From: an uncultured Clostridia bacterium
GTDB taxonomy: Bacteria > Bacillota > Clostridia > Oscillospirales > CAG-382
Reading direction: 5' to 3'
Assembly (NCBI GenBank): GCA_947305675.1
Contig: CAMZED010000010.1
Span: 1-25,715 of the forward strand
DNA length: 25,715 bases
Every line of letters begins with the position of its first letter. The first letter of the stretch is position 1. The notes under the pieces were generated by a model. The model did no database searches. It saw only the letters and a list, made by a program, of their open reading frames with translations, and was not told the origin of the DNA. A program made the translations under genes and the position numbers. This document shows, piece after piece, positions 15,390-23,487 of the stretch.

Positions 15390-17075
15390 TTAGTCTATGC
15401 TCAAACGCATCAGTTCCTGAATGCTCGTTACGCCGTTGAGGACGAGCGCGCGGCAGGAATCCCAAAGCGTTATCATCCCGTTTTCGCGGGCAAGCTCGCG
15501 CAGTTTTTCGCTGTTTTTATCGCGGGAGATCTCGCCCTGCATTTTTTCGTTGACATAAAGTATCTCGTGTACCGCGGTCCTGCCCTTGTAACCGGTGTTG
15601 TTGCAGAACTGGCAGCCCTGCGGACGCGAAATTGTTATCGGTTCGTTAAGACCGAGTATTTCCATCTCCTTGGGAGTGGTTTTGCCCCTTTTCTTGCAGG
15701 CGGGGCAGAGGCGTTTTACAAGCCTTTGGGCGATAACGCCGACAAGCGAATCCGCCACAAGGTAATCCGGTACGTTCATATCCTCCAGACGGGTGATGGC
15801 GCCGGGTGCGTCGTTGGTGTGGAGCGTGCTGAACACAAGGTGCCCGGTTATTGCGGCGCGGACCGCGATCGAAGCCGTCTCGTCGTCACGGATTTCCCCG
15901 ATCATTATAATATCGGGGTCCTGACGCAAGATAGAACGGAGCGCCGTGGCGAAAGTCATATTTGCAAGAACGTTGACCTGGGTCTGATTTACGCCGCCGA
16001 GCGTATATTCGACAGGGTCTTCGACGGTGACGATGTTCTTGGTGGGATGGTTGATCTCTTTAAGGAAGGAATAAAGCGTTGTGGTTTTGCCGCAGCCGGT
16101 CGGCCCGGTAAGCAGCACGATGCCGTGGGGACGGTTGATCATTTTGTCAACGACGGTATTTTCCGCGTCGGTAAAGCCGAGATCGGACCTGGTGAAATGG
16201 AACGAGCTCTTGTCCAGGATCCTTATAACGAACTTTTCGCCGTAAATGGTAGGCAATGTCGAAACACGGAAGTCGTATTCTTTACCGCCGATGATCATAT
16301 TAATACGTCCGTCCTGAGGGGCGCGTCGTTCCGCGATGTTCATCCCCGCCATTATCTTTATACGCGCGCTGATCGCGGAATAGTTTTCCGGCGGGAATTC
16401 GGCGCGGTTCTGAAGGTCGCCGTCGATACGGTAGCGGACTTTTACCACTTTTTCGAAAGGTTCAATGTGAATATCGCTGGCGCGGTACGGGATCGCTTCT
16501 TTTATGATGGAATCGACCAGACGGACCGAGGGGTTGTTGATGACCTCGTCCTCTTTATATACCGAAATGGCCTCGCCTTTAAGCCCGAACAGCTGCTCGT
16601 CTTTCGCGGTGTTCAGGTCGTTCAACGCGGTCGAAGTGGAAAGCACCGCCGAGATCGAATCGATGTATCTGTCGACCTGGATCGCCGGGACAAACACAAA
16701 ATCGAGCGCGCCGAGATAGCAGGTGGATATCATCGACAAAGCGCTGCAATCGAGCGGCTTGCCGACAGCGATAAGCATGACCCCTTTTTTGTCGATCGAA
16801 ACCGGGACGAATTTATGCTTTTTCATAAGTTCGAACGAGAACAGATCGATAAGAGAATCATCAATATCGAGCATATCGATCTCGATACAGGGCAGGCAGT
16901 AATATTCCGCCAGCGCCTCGAGTTCCGACGTCTCGGTCATTATTTCTTTGGTGAGCATATAATCGCGCGCCGTGGTGTTGAGCCTTTTGCTTTCGGCGAG
17001 GATCTGCTCTTCGTCTTTTTTCTTTATTAACCTTTTATAAGTGTAATACTGTAACAGTTCGGCATCAATATTCAA
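15390..17075 (-). CDS. pilB: Type IV pilus / type II secretion assembly ATPase (PilB/GspE)
   Basis: Hexameric ATPase that drives pilin polymerisation at the cytoplasmic face. The 561 residues have an N-terminal MshEN-like region (about 1-160), then the T2SE ATPase core. The Walker A motif GPTGCGKTTT is at about 324-333. An Asp-box-like EDPVEYTLGGVNQTQVN and the Walker B region RQDPDIIMIGEIRDDETA follow, with the His box HLVFSTLHTND. A four-cysteine zinc site (CPAC near 453 and CQFC near 487) is typical of extension ATPases and usually absent from PilT. The start is a TTG with GAGGTGG about six bases upstream; no nearby ATG is better. It follows pilC by 29 bases. Confidence 0.95.
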   Translation of the reverse strand: MNIDAELLQYYTYKRLIKKKDEEQILAESKRLNTTARDYMLTKEIMTETSELEALAEYYCLPCIEIDMLDIDDSLIDLFSFELMKKHKFVPVSIDKKGVMLIAVGKPLDCSALSMISTCYLGALDFVFVPAIQVDRYIDSISAVLSTSTALNDLNTAKDEQLFGLKGEAISVYKEDEVINNPSVRLVDSIIKEAIPYRASDIHIEPFEKVVKVRYRIDGDLQNRAEFPPENYSAISARIKIMAGMNIAERRAPQDGRINMIIGGKEYDFRVSTLPTIYGEKFVIRILDKSSFHFTRSDLGFTDAENTVVDKMINRPHGIVLLTGPTGCGKTTTLYSFLKEINHPTKNIVTVEDPVEYTLGGVNQTQVNVLANMTFATALRSILRQDPDIIMIGEIRDDETASIAVRAAITGHLVFSTLHTNDAPGAITRLEDMNVPDYLVADSLVGVIAQRLVKRLCPACKKRGKTTPKEMEILGLNEPITISRPQGCQFCNNTGYKGRTAVHEILYVNEKMQGEISRDKNSEKLRELARENGMITLWDSCRALVLNGVTSIQELMRLSID

Positions 17076-17104
17076 TGGTTTCCACCTCGTTTTGCTTGGT
17101 CAAC

Positions 17105-18316
17105 TTACGTCAAACCGTTCATTATGGAGATCATCGGCGAATAAACGGCAAGGAACAGTGCCAGAACGACCGCCGCCATGATAATAAGCATTATCGGCTG
17201 CAGCCACGCAGTGGCGGAAGCAAGCGACCTTGCCACCTGGTCCTCGAAAAATTCGCAGGAACGCATAAGGATATCGCCGATAGCGGCGGTGCGTTCGCCG
17301 ATCGAAAGCATTTGGATCATGATCTTCGGGAACACACGGTATTTTTCCATCGCCACGGAAAGCGGAACGCCGTGACGCACTTCTTCGGCGGCGATCTCGA
17401 AACGTTTTTTGATATCGCGGTTCTCTATTACGACTTTCACCTCGTCCATCGCTTCAGACATATCCATACCGCTGTTGAGCAACAGGCCGAAGCTCCTTGC
17501 AAAGCTCGCTGTCGCCTGATATACGTTGACTTTGCCGAAAAGCGGGATATGGATCGATATCCGGTCGTAAAGGAAAGCGCCTTTTTTGGTCTTGCCGATA
17601 AAGATAAGCACCAGAACGACAGCGACCACGGCGGCAAGGAGATAAAGCCAGTAATTAACAAGGAAATCGGATATATCGTAAACGGCTTTTGTAAAACCGC
17701 TTATCTCTACTTCAAGGGTCGAAAGCACCTCGCGGAAACGCGGAACGACGAACGCCAGCATAAGGATAACTATGCCGACCGTCATAATAAGCAGTATGAT
17801 CGGGTAGATCATCGCGCTCTTTCTTTTGCGCCTGAGTTCGGCGTTCTTTTCGTAATACTCCGAAAGCGAATCGAACACCACATCGAGTTTGCCGCTCGCC
17901 TCGCCGACTTTGACCATGCTTATAAAGAACGCGGGGAAGGCTTTTTTGTGCTTTTCCAAAGCCGCCGAAAGCATTTTGCCGGCTTTTACGTCCTCGTAGA
18001 TAATAAGGATTATCTTTTTGAAATAACTCGAAAAAGTCTGATCTTTAAGGCATTCCAGAATATCGAGCAGCGGGATGCCGGTGTTGAACATGATCGAAAA
18101 CTGACGGCAGAAAGTCGTTAGTTCGTTAACGCTGACTTTGCCGGTGCCGAGCGTGAAGAAAGCGTTCGGCGTTTCGCCGGAATAGATGCTGCAGGAGACG
18201 AGGAACAGGCCCTGTCTTGCGAGCTGTTCGGCGAGATCCTGCTCATCGTTGGCGATAAACGTGCCGGTGAATTCTTCTTTGTTCATATTCACGGCGGTGT
18301 ATTTAAACGTCTTCAT
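17105..18316 (-). CDS. pilC: Type IV pilus inner-membrane platform protein (PilC/GspF)
   Basis: Polytopic platform protein that couples the ATPase to pilin insertion. At 403 residues it has the usual two T2SSF domains. The N-terminal region (KYTAVNMNKEEFTGTF...ARQGLFLVS) is followed by LTTFCRQFSIMFNTGIPLLDIL, the hallmark start of the first F domain. Membrane helices lie at about 165-190 and 215-240, the second F domain (ATASFARSFGLLLNSGMDM) follows, and the final helix (LQPIMLIIMAAVVLALFLAVYSPM) is at the C-terminus. The ATG has AAAGGAGG upstream. The order pilD-pilC-pilB is read in one direction. Confidence 0.95.
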   Translation of the reverse strand: MKTFKYTAVNMNKEEFTGTFIANDEQDLAEQLARQGLFLVSCSIYSGETPNAFFTLGTGKVSVNELTTFCRQFSIMFNTGIPLLDILECLKDQTFSSYFKKIILIIYEDVKAGKMLSAALEKHKKAFPAFFISMVKVGEASGKLDVVFDSLSEYYEKNAELRRKRKSAMIYPIILLIMTVGIVILMLAFVVPRFREVLSTLEVEISGFTKAVYDISDFLVNYWLYLLAAVVAVVLVLIFIGKTKKGAFLYDRISIHIPLFGKVNVYQATASFARSFGLLLNSGMDMSEAMDEVKVVIENRDIKKRFEIAAEEVRHGVPLSVAMEKYRVFPKIMIQMLSIGERTAAIGDILMRSCEFFEDQVARSLASATAWLQPIMLIIMAAVVLALFLAVYSPMISIMNGLT

Positions 18317-18328
18317 TGGTTTCCTCCT

Positions 18329-19126
18329 TTATACGGCGCCGGAAAGCAGCCCCATATACCAATCGATCAAACGGTCGCCCAAAAGCATCGAGACCGCTGT
18401 CCCGAGCACAAGAAACGGGCCGAAGGGATATTCCCTCCCCTTTTCATCTTTGCGTTTGGACCTTAAAATCAACAACACGATGCTGGCGATTATCGAAGAA
18501 AGAAGTATGCAGAGCAGCAGCTTTTCCCAGCCGAGCAAAAGCCCGATGCAGGCGACAAGTTTTACATCGCCGCCGCCGAGCGCCTCGCGCCCGAACATCT
18601 TTCTGCCGAGAAAGGCAAACAGCCAGAAAGCGGCGAATCCGGCGACCAGCCCGATCAAGTGTGAATACCATGGACGGTGAACGTCGAACGGGATCGACGC
18701 GGCGCCCAAAACGAGCAGCATTATCTGAAATCTGTCGAAAATTATAAGATGTTCAAGGTCGATAAAAGTCACACAGATCCCGATCGAACATACCGCCATT
18801 GCAATGCAGGCGTAAGGGATGCTCTCGTCCCAGAAAACCAGCGCGCAGGCGAGCCAGAGCAGCATATTGAGCAGTTCGACGGCGGTATAGCGGAAAGGTA
18901 TATGCTTTTTGCAGCTGCGGCACTTGCCGCCGAGTATGCAATAGGATACGACCGGAATGTTATCGTACCATTTTAATTGATATCCGCATTGGGGGCAATG
19001 CGAGGCGGGTTTTGCCAGACTCATTTTGTTCGGCAGCCGGTAAATGACGACGTTGAGAAAGCTGCCGACGCAAAGCCCGATCAATCCCACAAGCAGATAT
19101 GTCACGGCTGTAATGAATTCTTCCAA
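18329..19126 (-). CDS. pilD: Prepilin peptidase / N-methyltransferase (A24 family)
   Basis: Membrane aspartyl protease that cleaves class III signal peptides of pilins and methylates the new N-terminus. The N-terminal domain has GSFLNVVIYRLP and the two-CxxC zinc site (CPQCGYQLKWYDNIP and CRSCKKHIPFRY), which marks the bifunctional type. The protease part has its first Asp in FIDLEHLIIFDR and the GxGD-type motif GGGDVKL near residue 183. About eight membrane helices and 265 residues are normal. The start is TTG with AAGGAG seven bases upstream. Confidence 0.93.
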   Translation of the reverse strand: MEEFITAVTYLLVGLIGLCVGSFLNVVIYRLPNKMSLAKPASHCPQCGYQLKWYDNIPVVSYCILGGKCRSCKKHIPFRYTAVELLNMLLWLACALVFWDESIPYACIAMAVCSIGICVTFIDLEHLIIFDRFQIMLLVLGAASIPFDVHRPWYSHLIGLVAGFAAFWLFAFLGRKMFGREALGGGDVKLVACIGLLLGWEKLLLCILLSSIIASIVLLILRSKRKDEKGREYPFGPFLVLGTAVSMLLGDRLIDWYMGLLSGAV

Positions 19127-19137
19127 AGTTGAGCTCC

Positions 19138-20322
19138 TTAGAAATTGTTGTTCCTGTTGAACTGCGACGTGAAGAACGCCCCGTAAAGTTCGAGGTTGTT
19201 ATATACCCTTTCGCGTTCGCCGCGGACGTCAAGTTTGTTGAACACGATCCCGTTTTCGTCCTTTTCGGCGTTAACCCGGTCGAACAGAAGCGAATAATCG
19301 CCTTCGACGTTAACATAGACCGCCTCGGGCTTGCCGGCGGCAACAATCGCCTCGTTGGAACGGATAAGGTTGAGCGCCCATTTTTGGAAGATCCTGAAAT
19401 TCTCGTAAAGGAAATCAAGTTCGTTCTCGGGCTGAGGACGCTGGAGGAACTTTGGCGCTTTTTTTGCCGCGCTGCGCGGAAGCGAACCGAACTGTGCGGC
19501 GTTCACACCGACGCCGACGGTTTCGAAATCGGCGGAAGAGTTCAGATCGTCCTCGCCAAAGTTATCGGCTTCGTCGGCGGGAGCGGCTTCCATCGTGAAC
19601 TTTTTGGATTTGGCGCGTTCCTGCGCGTTTATAACGGCAAGTTCGGCAACGTTGTGGCGGAATAAAAGGTTTTCCTGCGAGACTTTGCTGTCGGACAGTA
19701 TTTCGGCACCGAACGGGAGCGAATAGAACCCGACCGCGCGCCCTTTGTTGACAAACACATAGTTCGCGCTTTGAGGTTTAATGTCCAAAAGCAGGAAACT
19801 TGCGTTTTTGAGCTTCGAGTTGATCGCCATGGCGGCGTTCGAAGCGGCGCTGGAAGCGAAAGTGACCGCGGAAACGTTAACTTTTGCCGCCGCGCAGGCT
19901 TTTTTTATTTTTTCGACGGTTTCCGCGCGGGTCAGCACAACGGAATAAGACGCCGTTTGTTTTACAATGCCGAGTTGAGTGTTGTTCACTTTAAGGTCGG
20001 AAAGGTTTTTATAAAGACTTTTTATGGTAGTGTTAACCATTCCCTGCGGCTTAAGCCCGCGAACCATGGGCAATTCGATCATATCCGTCGATACAACCGA
20101 ATCCGGAAGTACCACCGCCACGTCCGCGGCGGTGACGTTGGCGCGATTCTCGTTGGCGTATTTGGTGACCGCCTGCTTGAAAAGCTCAAAATACGCGTCG
20201 TCGAAATAGGTGTTTTTTATTTCAGTGAAACTGTCGGTTATACTGTTTTTCACTCCGAGCGGCATCGCGTAAAAATGCACGCCGGATTCGGTTATTCCTA
20301 TGGTCAGTTTTGTTTTTGCCAT
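19138..20322 (-). CDS. pilM: PilM-like actin-fold pilus assembly protein
   Basis: Cytoplasmic actin/FtsA-like protein expected to link the pilus machine to its membrane partners. The N-terminal strand TKLTIGITESGVHFYAM, the block VAVVLPDSVVSTDMIELP (about 90-107), the central FLLLDIKPQSANYVFVNKGR phosphate-like motif and SLPFGAEIL fit PilM. An acidic low-complexity insertion (about residues 245-280) and the C-terminal LIRSNEAIVAAGKPEAVYVNVEGD complete the fold. Its ATG overlaps the preceding pilin-like gene's stop (TAATG). PilN and PilO, the usual partners encoded next to pilM, are not in the window. The assignment is from motif pattern. Confidence 0.75.
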   Translation of the reverse strand: MAKTKLTIGITESGVHFYAMPLGVKNSITDSFTEIKNTYFDDAYFELFKQAVTKYANENRANVTAADVAVVLPDSVVSTDMIELPMVRGLKPQGMVNTTIKSLYKNLSDLKVNNTQLGIVKQTASYSVVLTRAETVEKIKKACAAAKVNVSAVTFASSAASNAAMAINSKLKNASFLLLDIKPQSANYVFVNKGRAVGFYSLPFGAEILSDSKVSQENLLFRHNVAELAVINAQERAKSKKFTMEAAPADEADNFGEDDLNSSADFETVGVGVNAAQFGSLPRSAAKKAPKFLQRPQPENELDFLYENFRIFQKWALNLIRSNEAIVAAGKPEAVYVNVEGDYSLLFDRVNAEKDENGIVFNKLDVRGERERVYNNLELYGAFFTSQFNRNNNF

Positions 20323-20726
20323 TACTGTTTTCCATCCTCCGAGGATTCATCTTCGCTTACGATCCATTTATATACCTTTTTATCGGTACCGGCTTCAATC
20401 TTCAGCAACTGTTCTCCATCGCTTTTTTTAGAAACTCTGAGCACAAATCTGCCCGCTGTTTCGGAATTTTCTTTTACTATATCATATACCTCTGATTCTT
20501 CCGCCCCGGCGTCGAAATTCTTGGGGTCTTTAACAAATCTGTCGCCGATATCATAAAGATCGATTATTCTCGAGGTTTGCTTCCTGACGAGTTTACTCTG
20601 ACTGTTCATTGCGAGCGAAACCGTCAGCAAAAGCATACACACAAGCGAAATGACCACCATGAACATTACCGCCGTTTCGATGGCGACACCGCGGTTATTG
20701 AGTTTGTTTTTAAAAAATCCGTTCAT
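20322..20726 (-). CDS. Pilin-like membrane protein with non-canonical processing site
   Basis: A 134-residue protein with a short basic N-terminus (MNGFFKNKLNNRG), one hydrophobic helix (VAIETAVMFMVVISLVCMLLLTVSLAM) and a soluble charged C-terminal domain ending in an acidic tail. It looks like a minor pilin, but after the Gly the Glu is at +4 (G-VAIE) rather than +5, so PilD cleavage is doubtful. It may be a PilX- or TadE-like component. The ATG has AAAGG upstream. It lies between a canonical prepilin gene and pilM. Confidence 0.65.
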   Translation of the reverse strand: MNGFFKNKLNNRGVAIETAVMFMVVISLVCMLLLTVSLAMNSQSKLVRKQTSRIIDLYDIGDRFVKDPKNFDAGAEESEVYDIVKENSETAGRFVLRVSKKSDGEQLLKIEAGTDKKVYKWIVSEDESSEDGKQ

Positions 20727-20739
20727 TTCTTTTTACCTT

Positions 20740-21162
20740 TTATGGCCTGCGGAAGGTTTGTTCCGAGTACACGCGTTCGTGATCGCCGTAACGGACCGAG
20801 GCGGTGACGTAGCCGGATTCTTCCGCCGGGGCGACGGTGATAACGTATTTTTCGCCGTAAAGAAGCGTTAATGTGCCGGCCGCGGCTCCTTCGGGATTGG
20901 CGCCGACGGTTATGCCGACTTTCGCAAGGCTTTGGCAAAATACCGTTTCCTCATTCGAAACGTCCATATCGCCGGAAAAGCGCGCGCATTCGATAACGTC
21001 TCGCACGAGCGAATCGGCCGTGAACCTTAAATGATTGGTGTTTGCCGATTCGGAAGCCGAGATCACCACGCCCGCCGCCGCGGCGCTTACCAGCATAATA
21101 ACGGTTATGGCGATTATCATTTCGACAAGAGTAAAACCGCGTTTTGAATTTTTGACCGACAT
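20740..21162 (-). CDS. Type IV prepilin-like (GspH/minor pilin) protein
   Basis: A canonical class III leader: SKRG cleaved before FTLVEMIIAITVIMLVSAAAA, with Glu at +5. The globular part is about 110 residues with two cysteines-free beta strands near the end (YVITVAPAEESGYVTASVRY), a size typical of pseudopilin GspH or a minor pilin. An ATG at 21162 and a GTG at 21165 both lie just behind a GGAGG. Either overlaps the upstream prepilin's stop, so the two are translationally coupled. It could be the major pilin by default, since no better candidate is present. Confidence 0.85.
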   Translation of the reverse strand: MSVKNSKRGFTLVEMIIAITVIMLVSAAAAGVVISASESANTNHLRFTADSLVRDVIECARFSGDMDVSNEETVFCQSLAKVGITVGANPEGAAAGTLTLLYGEKYVITVAPAEESGYVTASVRYGDHERVYSEQTFRRP

Positions 21163-21677
21163 CACGACGCACCTCCGTCGGAATTGGTGGAGAAAGCGAG
21201 TTGAAGCGTTTTTTCCTCTTCGTTTTCGTCCTCGGGATCGTATTTATAGGTTATTGTGCAGGTAAGAAGATATTTGCCGCTGCTCTCGCTCTTTTCCAGG
21301 CCGAAAACAGCAGATGATATGCAGGTATATTTTACCGGGACGTTTACCGAATCGATCTGTAGCAGTTTGCTTTCGTCGTTAAAAGCGAGTGTGTGCGTTT
21401 CGACGGAATTACCGGCGTCGGTAAACGAGACGACGACGTCGGTGCCGAATTCGTCTATAGCGTAAACGTATTCGCTGCGGTCGATATTACGAAGCCAGCC
21501 GTAAGCTCTGTTGCGAAAATCGTCGACCTGGTCGACAGCCTTCTGCTGATCCTGTATTGCGTGAGAGCGGAAGTAAACGAGCGACGAGAAAGAAGCGACC
21601 ATAGCGAACACTACCGACGATAAAGCTATTACCAGACATAATTCGATCAAGGTTGAACCGGTTTTTGCTTTTTTCAT
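21162..21677 (-). CDS. Type IV prepilin-like protein (PilW/GspJ-type)
   Basis: The 171-residue product starts MKKAKTG then STLIELCLVIALSSVVFAMVASFSSLVYF, a class III leader with Gly at -1 and Glu at +5. The region after the helix (SHAIQDQQKAVDQVDDFRNRAYGWLRN) and the beta-rich remainder fit a minor pilin of PilW/GspJ type. The ATG at 21677 has GGAG five bases upstream and is preferred over a TTG five codons earlier. It is the first gene of the pilus operon. Confidence 0.82.
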   Translation of the reverse strand: MKKAKTGSTLIELCLVIALSSVVFAMVASFSSLVYFRSHAIQDQQKAVDQVDDFRNRAYGWLRNIDRSEYVYAIDEFGTDVVVSFTDAGNSVETHTLAFNDESKLLQIDSVNVPVKYTCISSAVFGLEKSESSGKYLLTCTITYKYDPEDENEEEKTLQLAFSTNSDGGAS

Positions 21678-21725
21678 GATTTCTCCGATCAAAATGACAA
21701 ACTCCCGCCATTCTATTGAGCATAT

Positions 21726-21754
21726 ATTTTATCATAACGCGAACAAAATGTCAA
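21726..21754 (-). promoter_or_regulatory. Promoter of the pilus operon
   Basis: On the minus strand TTGACA (21749-21754), a 17-base spacer and TAAAAT (21726-21731) lie about 50 bases upstream of the first prepilin ATG. It is divergent from the thiamine promoter about 100 bases away. Confidence 0.85.
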
Positions 21755-21854
21755 TAACCTTCGCGGCTTATATTTTCCCCGCATTCAAAACTTTATTGAC
21801 CGGTAAAAAATGAAAAAGCCGTAAAATAAAAGCGCGGCAAACAGCGAAAAAGTA

Positions 21855-21883
21855 TTGACAAAACCGGCGGTTCGGTTTATATT
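21855..21883 (+). promoter_or_regulatory. Promoter of the thiT-thiN transcript
   Basis: TTGACA (21855-21860), a 17-base spacer and TATATT (21878-21883) place the transcript start near 21890, about 20 bases before the riboswitch. Confidence 0.85.
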
Positions 21884-21907
21884 TTAAACGACGCACAGAT
21901 ATTGAAT

Positions 21908-22004
21908 AAAACGGGGGTGCCGGACCTTTTATCGGCTGAGACGCGCTTTCTGAAAATTGCGCGAACCCTTTTTACCTGACATGGATAATACCGGCGTAGG
22001 GAGT
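21908..22004 (+). promoter_or_regulatory. TPP (THI-box) riboswitch
   Basis: The aptamer shows the conserved blocks in order: GGGGGTGC (P1/P2 start), GGCTGAGA (21934-21941), ACCCTTTTTACCTGAC (21965-21980) and GGATAATACCGGCGTAGGGAG (21983-22003). It binds thiamine pyrophosphate and is followed by an intrinsic terminator before thiT, so it most likely turns the transport and kinase genes off when TPP is abundant. Confidence 0.96.
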
Positions 22005-22018
22005 TTTTTATAAAAATC

Positions 22019-22057
22019 AGATCCGCACGGCTTATTCCTGTGCGATCTTATTTTTTT
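22019..22057 (+). terminator. Riboswitch expression-platform terminator
   Basis: A stem of AGATC-CGCAC (22019-22028) with GTGCG-ATCT (22040-22048), one bulged base, is followed by TTATTTTTTT. The thiT Shine-Dalgarno GGAGG (22058-22062) begins directly after the T run. Confidence 0.85.
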
Positions 22058-22071
22058 GGAGGTCGTTTTTT

Positions 22072-22728
22072 ATGAAAAAAGAACGCACACTTAAACTTGT
22101 CACCTCGGCGATGCTTATCGCCGTCGGAACGGCGATTTCGGTCATCTGCGAGCTGATCCCGTTCCTCAACCTGCCGTTCGGCGGCACGATAACGGTCTTT
22201 TCGCTGCTGCCGCTGGTTATCATCTCCTGGATGTTCGGACTGGGATGGGGATTGGGCTCGGCTTTCGTATATGCGGTATTGCAGATCGCTGTCGGGTTCA
22301 AAACGGTTTCCGCGCTGTTCACCCCGGGCGACGACAGTTATATGGGCAGTTTCTGGATCGCAATGTGCATAATCCTCATCGACTATATACTCGCGTTCAC
22401 CTCGGTCGGGTTGGGCGGAATGTTCCGCAAAATGAACAGCAAAACGGCTTCGCTGGTGCTTGGAAGTCTGGTATCGGTCACTTTGTGCTACGTTTTCCAC
22501 GTGATTTCGGGCGCGATATTCTACGGCGCCTGGGCGGAGTGGTTCTTTACCGACACGGTCGTAAAAGACTGGGCGATAAGCAAAAGCATTATGGAAAACC
22601 TTAGCGGCGCAGGGCTTGCGGCCGTTTACTCGCTGGTGTATAACGGATGCTATATGATTCCCGAAATAATCCTGACCGCCGTGGGAGCCGCGGCGGTATC
22701 GGCTTTGCCGCAGGTTAATAAACGCTGA
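22072..22728 (+). CDS. thiT: ECF transporter S component for thiamine (ThiT)
   Basis: Membrane substrate-binding subunit of an energy-coupling-factor importer; needs the shared EcfA-A'-T module encoded elsewhere. The 218 residues have six hydrophobic segments. The N-terminal Lys-rich start runs into LVTSAMLIAVGTAISVI, then PFGGTITVFSLLPLVIISWMFG, then GLGSAFVYAVLQIAVG, as in ThiT (YuaJ). The C-terminal half holds HVISGAIFYGAWA and SLVYNGCYMIPEIILTAV, also typical. The TPP riboswitch and the thiamine pyrophosphokinase gene behind it confirm the substrate. The ATG is nine bases after GGAGG. Confidence 0.92.
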   Translation: MKKERTLKLVTSAMLIAVGTAISVICELIPFLNLPFGGTITVFSLLPLVIISWMFGLGWGLGSAFVYAVLQIAVGFKTVSALFTPGDDSYMGSFWIAMCIILIDYILAFTSVGLGGMFRKMNSKTASLVLGSLVSVTLCYVFHVISGAIFYGAWAEWFFTDTVVKDWAISKSIMENLSGAGLAAVYSLVYNGCYMIPEIILTAVGAAAVSALPQVNKR

Positions 22729-23336
22729 TGAGCGTCAGGTGCGTTATTGTCGGCGCCGGGGATTATTCCCCCGGGGATCTGCCGCGGCGCGCGGAAGGTG
22801 ATCTTGTTATCGCCGCCGACGCGGGATATTCGCATATTGTGCGCGAGGGCGAAAAGCCCGACGTTTTTATCGGCGATTGCGATTCGCTGGGCGGGGCGCC
22901 CGCGGGGATCGATTCGGTGATCCTTCCCCGACGAAAAGACGATACCGACACCGTCGCCGCGGTAAAATACGCTTTGGAACGCGGATACACCGATTTTTTA
23001 CTGCTCGGTTGTACCGGCGGAAAGCGTATGTCCCACACGCTGGCGAACCTTCAGACGCTTGCGTTCATAAAATCGAACGGGGCGAACGGAAAGATAAAAT
23101 GCGGCGGGACCGAGGCGGTTTTTGTTACGGCGGGCGAAAAATACTTTATCGGCGGCGAATGCGAATTCTTTTCGGTTTTCGCGTCCGGCACCGCGAAGGT
23201 GAACGTGACCGGGGCTCTGTTCGACGCGGCGGACGCGGTCATTACAAGCTCGTTTCCGATCGGAGTGAGCAACGAACCGTCGGGCAAGGCGTGCGTCGAA
23301 GTGCTTTCGGGATCGGTATATATAATCACGGAATGA
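22728..23336 (+). CDS. thiN: Thiamine pyrophosphokinase
   Basis: Cytoplasmic enzyme turning imported thiamine plus ATP into TPP and AMP. Visible motifs are the N-terminal VIVGAGDYSPGDL, the ADAGY block, DVFIGDCDSLG (metal-binding Asps), KDDTDTVAAVKYAL, LLLGCTGGKRMSHTLANLQTL, and near the end ITSSFPIGVSNEPSG, all in the family order. The length (202) is normal. Its ATG overlaps the thiT stop (TGATG), so transporter and kinase are co-translated and share riboswitch control. Confidence 0.94.
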   Translation: MSVRCVIVGAGDYSPGDLPRRAEGDLVIAADAGYSHIVREGEKPDVFIGDCDSLGGAPAGIDSVILPRRKDDTDTVAAVKYALERGYTDFLLLGCTGGKRMSHTLANLQTLAFIKSNGANGKIKCGGTEAVFVTAGEKYFIGGECEFFSVFASGTAKVNVTGALFDAADAVITSSFPIGVSNEPSGKACVEVLSGSVYIITE

Positions 23337-23351
23337 TCTCCGGGCAAGCGA

Positions 23352-23398
23352 AAAAACAGGATATGCTGATCTACGTCCGGCATATCCTGTTTTTGTTT
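23352..23398 (+). terminator. Bidirectional terminator after thiN
   Basis: AAACAGGATATGC (23354-23366) pairs with GCATATCCTGTTT (23380-23392) around a 13-base loop. T runs lie on both strands, 15 bases after the thiN stop. Confidence 0.88.
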
Positions 23399-23418
23399 AA
23401 AAAAAGCCGAAACCATAT

Positions 23419-23446
23419 AAATGATTCCGGCTAAATGATTCCGGCT
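23419..23446. repeat. 14-bp perfect tandem duplication
   Basis: AAATGATTCCGGCT occurs twice head to tail (23419-23432 and 23433-23446) in the gap between two terminators. The unit can pair with AGCCG upstream at 23405-23409. No function is evident. Confidence 0.9.
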
Positions 23447-23453
23447 GCGGGCA

Positions 23454-23483
23454 TAAAAGAAAACCACCTTGTTCGGTGGCTTT
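23454..23483 (-). terminator. Terminator of the broken tRNA-Asn
   Basis: On the minus strand, five bases after the tRNA CCA end, CCACC (75-79 side) and GGTGG (23464-23468 side) form a stem with a 6-base loop, extended by AAA/TTT and followed by TTTTCTTTT. It is a normal tRNA terminator that survived the loss of the tRNA 5' end. Confidence 0.8.
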
Positions 23484-23487
23484 CTCG

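Noticed and set aside
15354..17030. Long plus-strand open frame opposite pilB
   Set aside because: It is the mirror of a highly conserved ATPase gene; its translation has no recognisable domain and no ribosome binding site. The same holds for the long plus-strand frames opposite glpK (3274-4596), pilC (17075-18121) and the membrane protein gene (1362-2060).
23051..23487. Continuation of the Rhs reading frame beyond the tRNA junction, giving a 449-residue protein
   Set aside because: The added residues are antisense to the tRNA tail, two terminators and the thiN gene and show no Rhs repeats, so the open frame is accidental.
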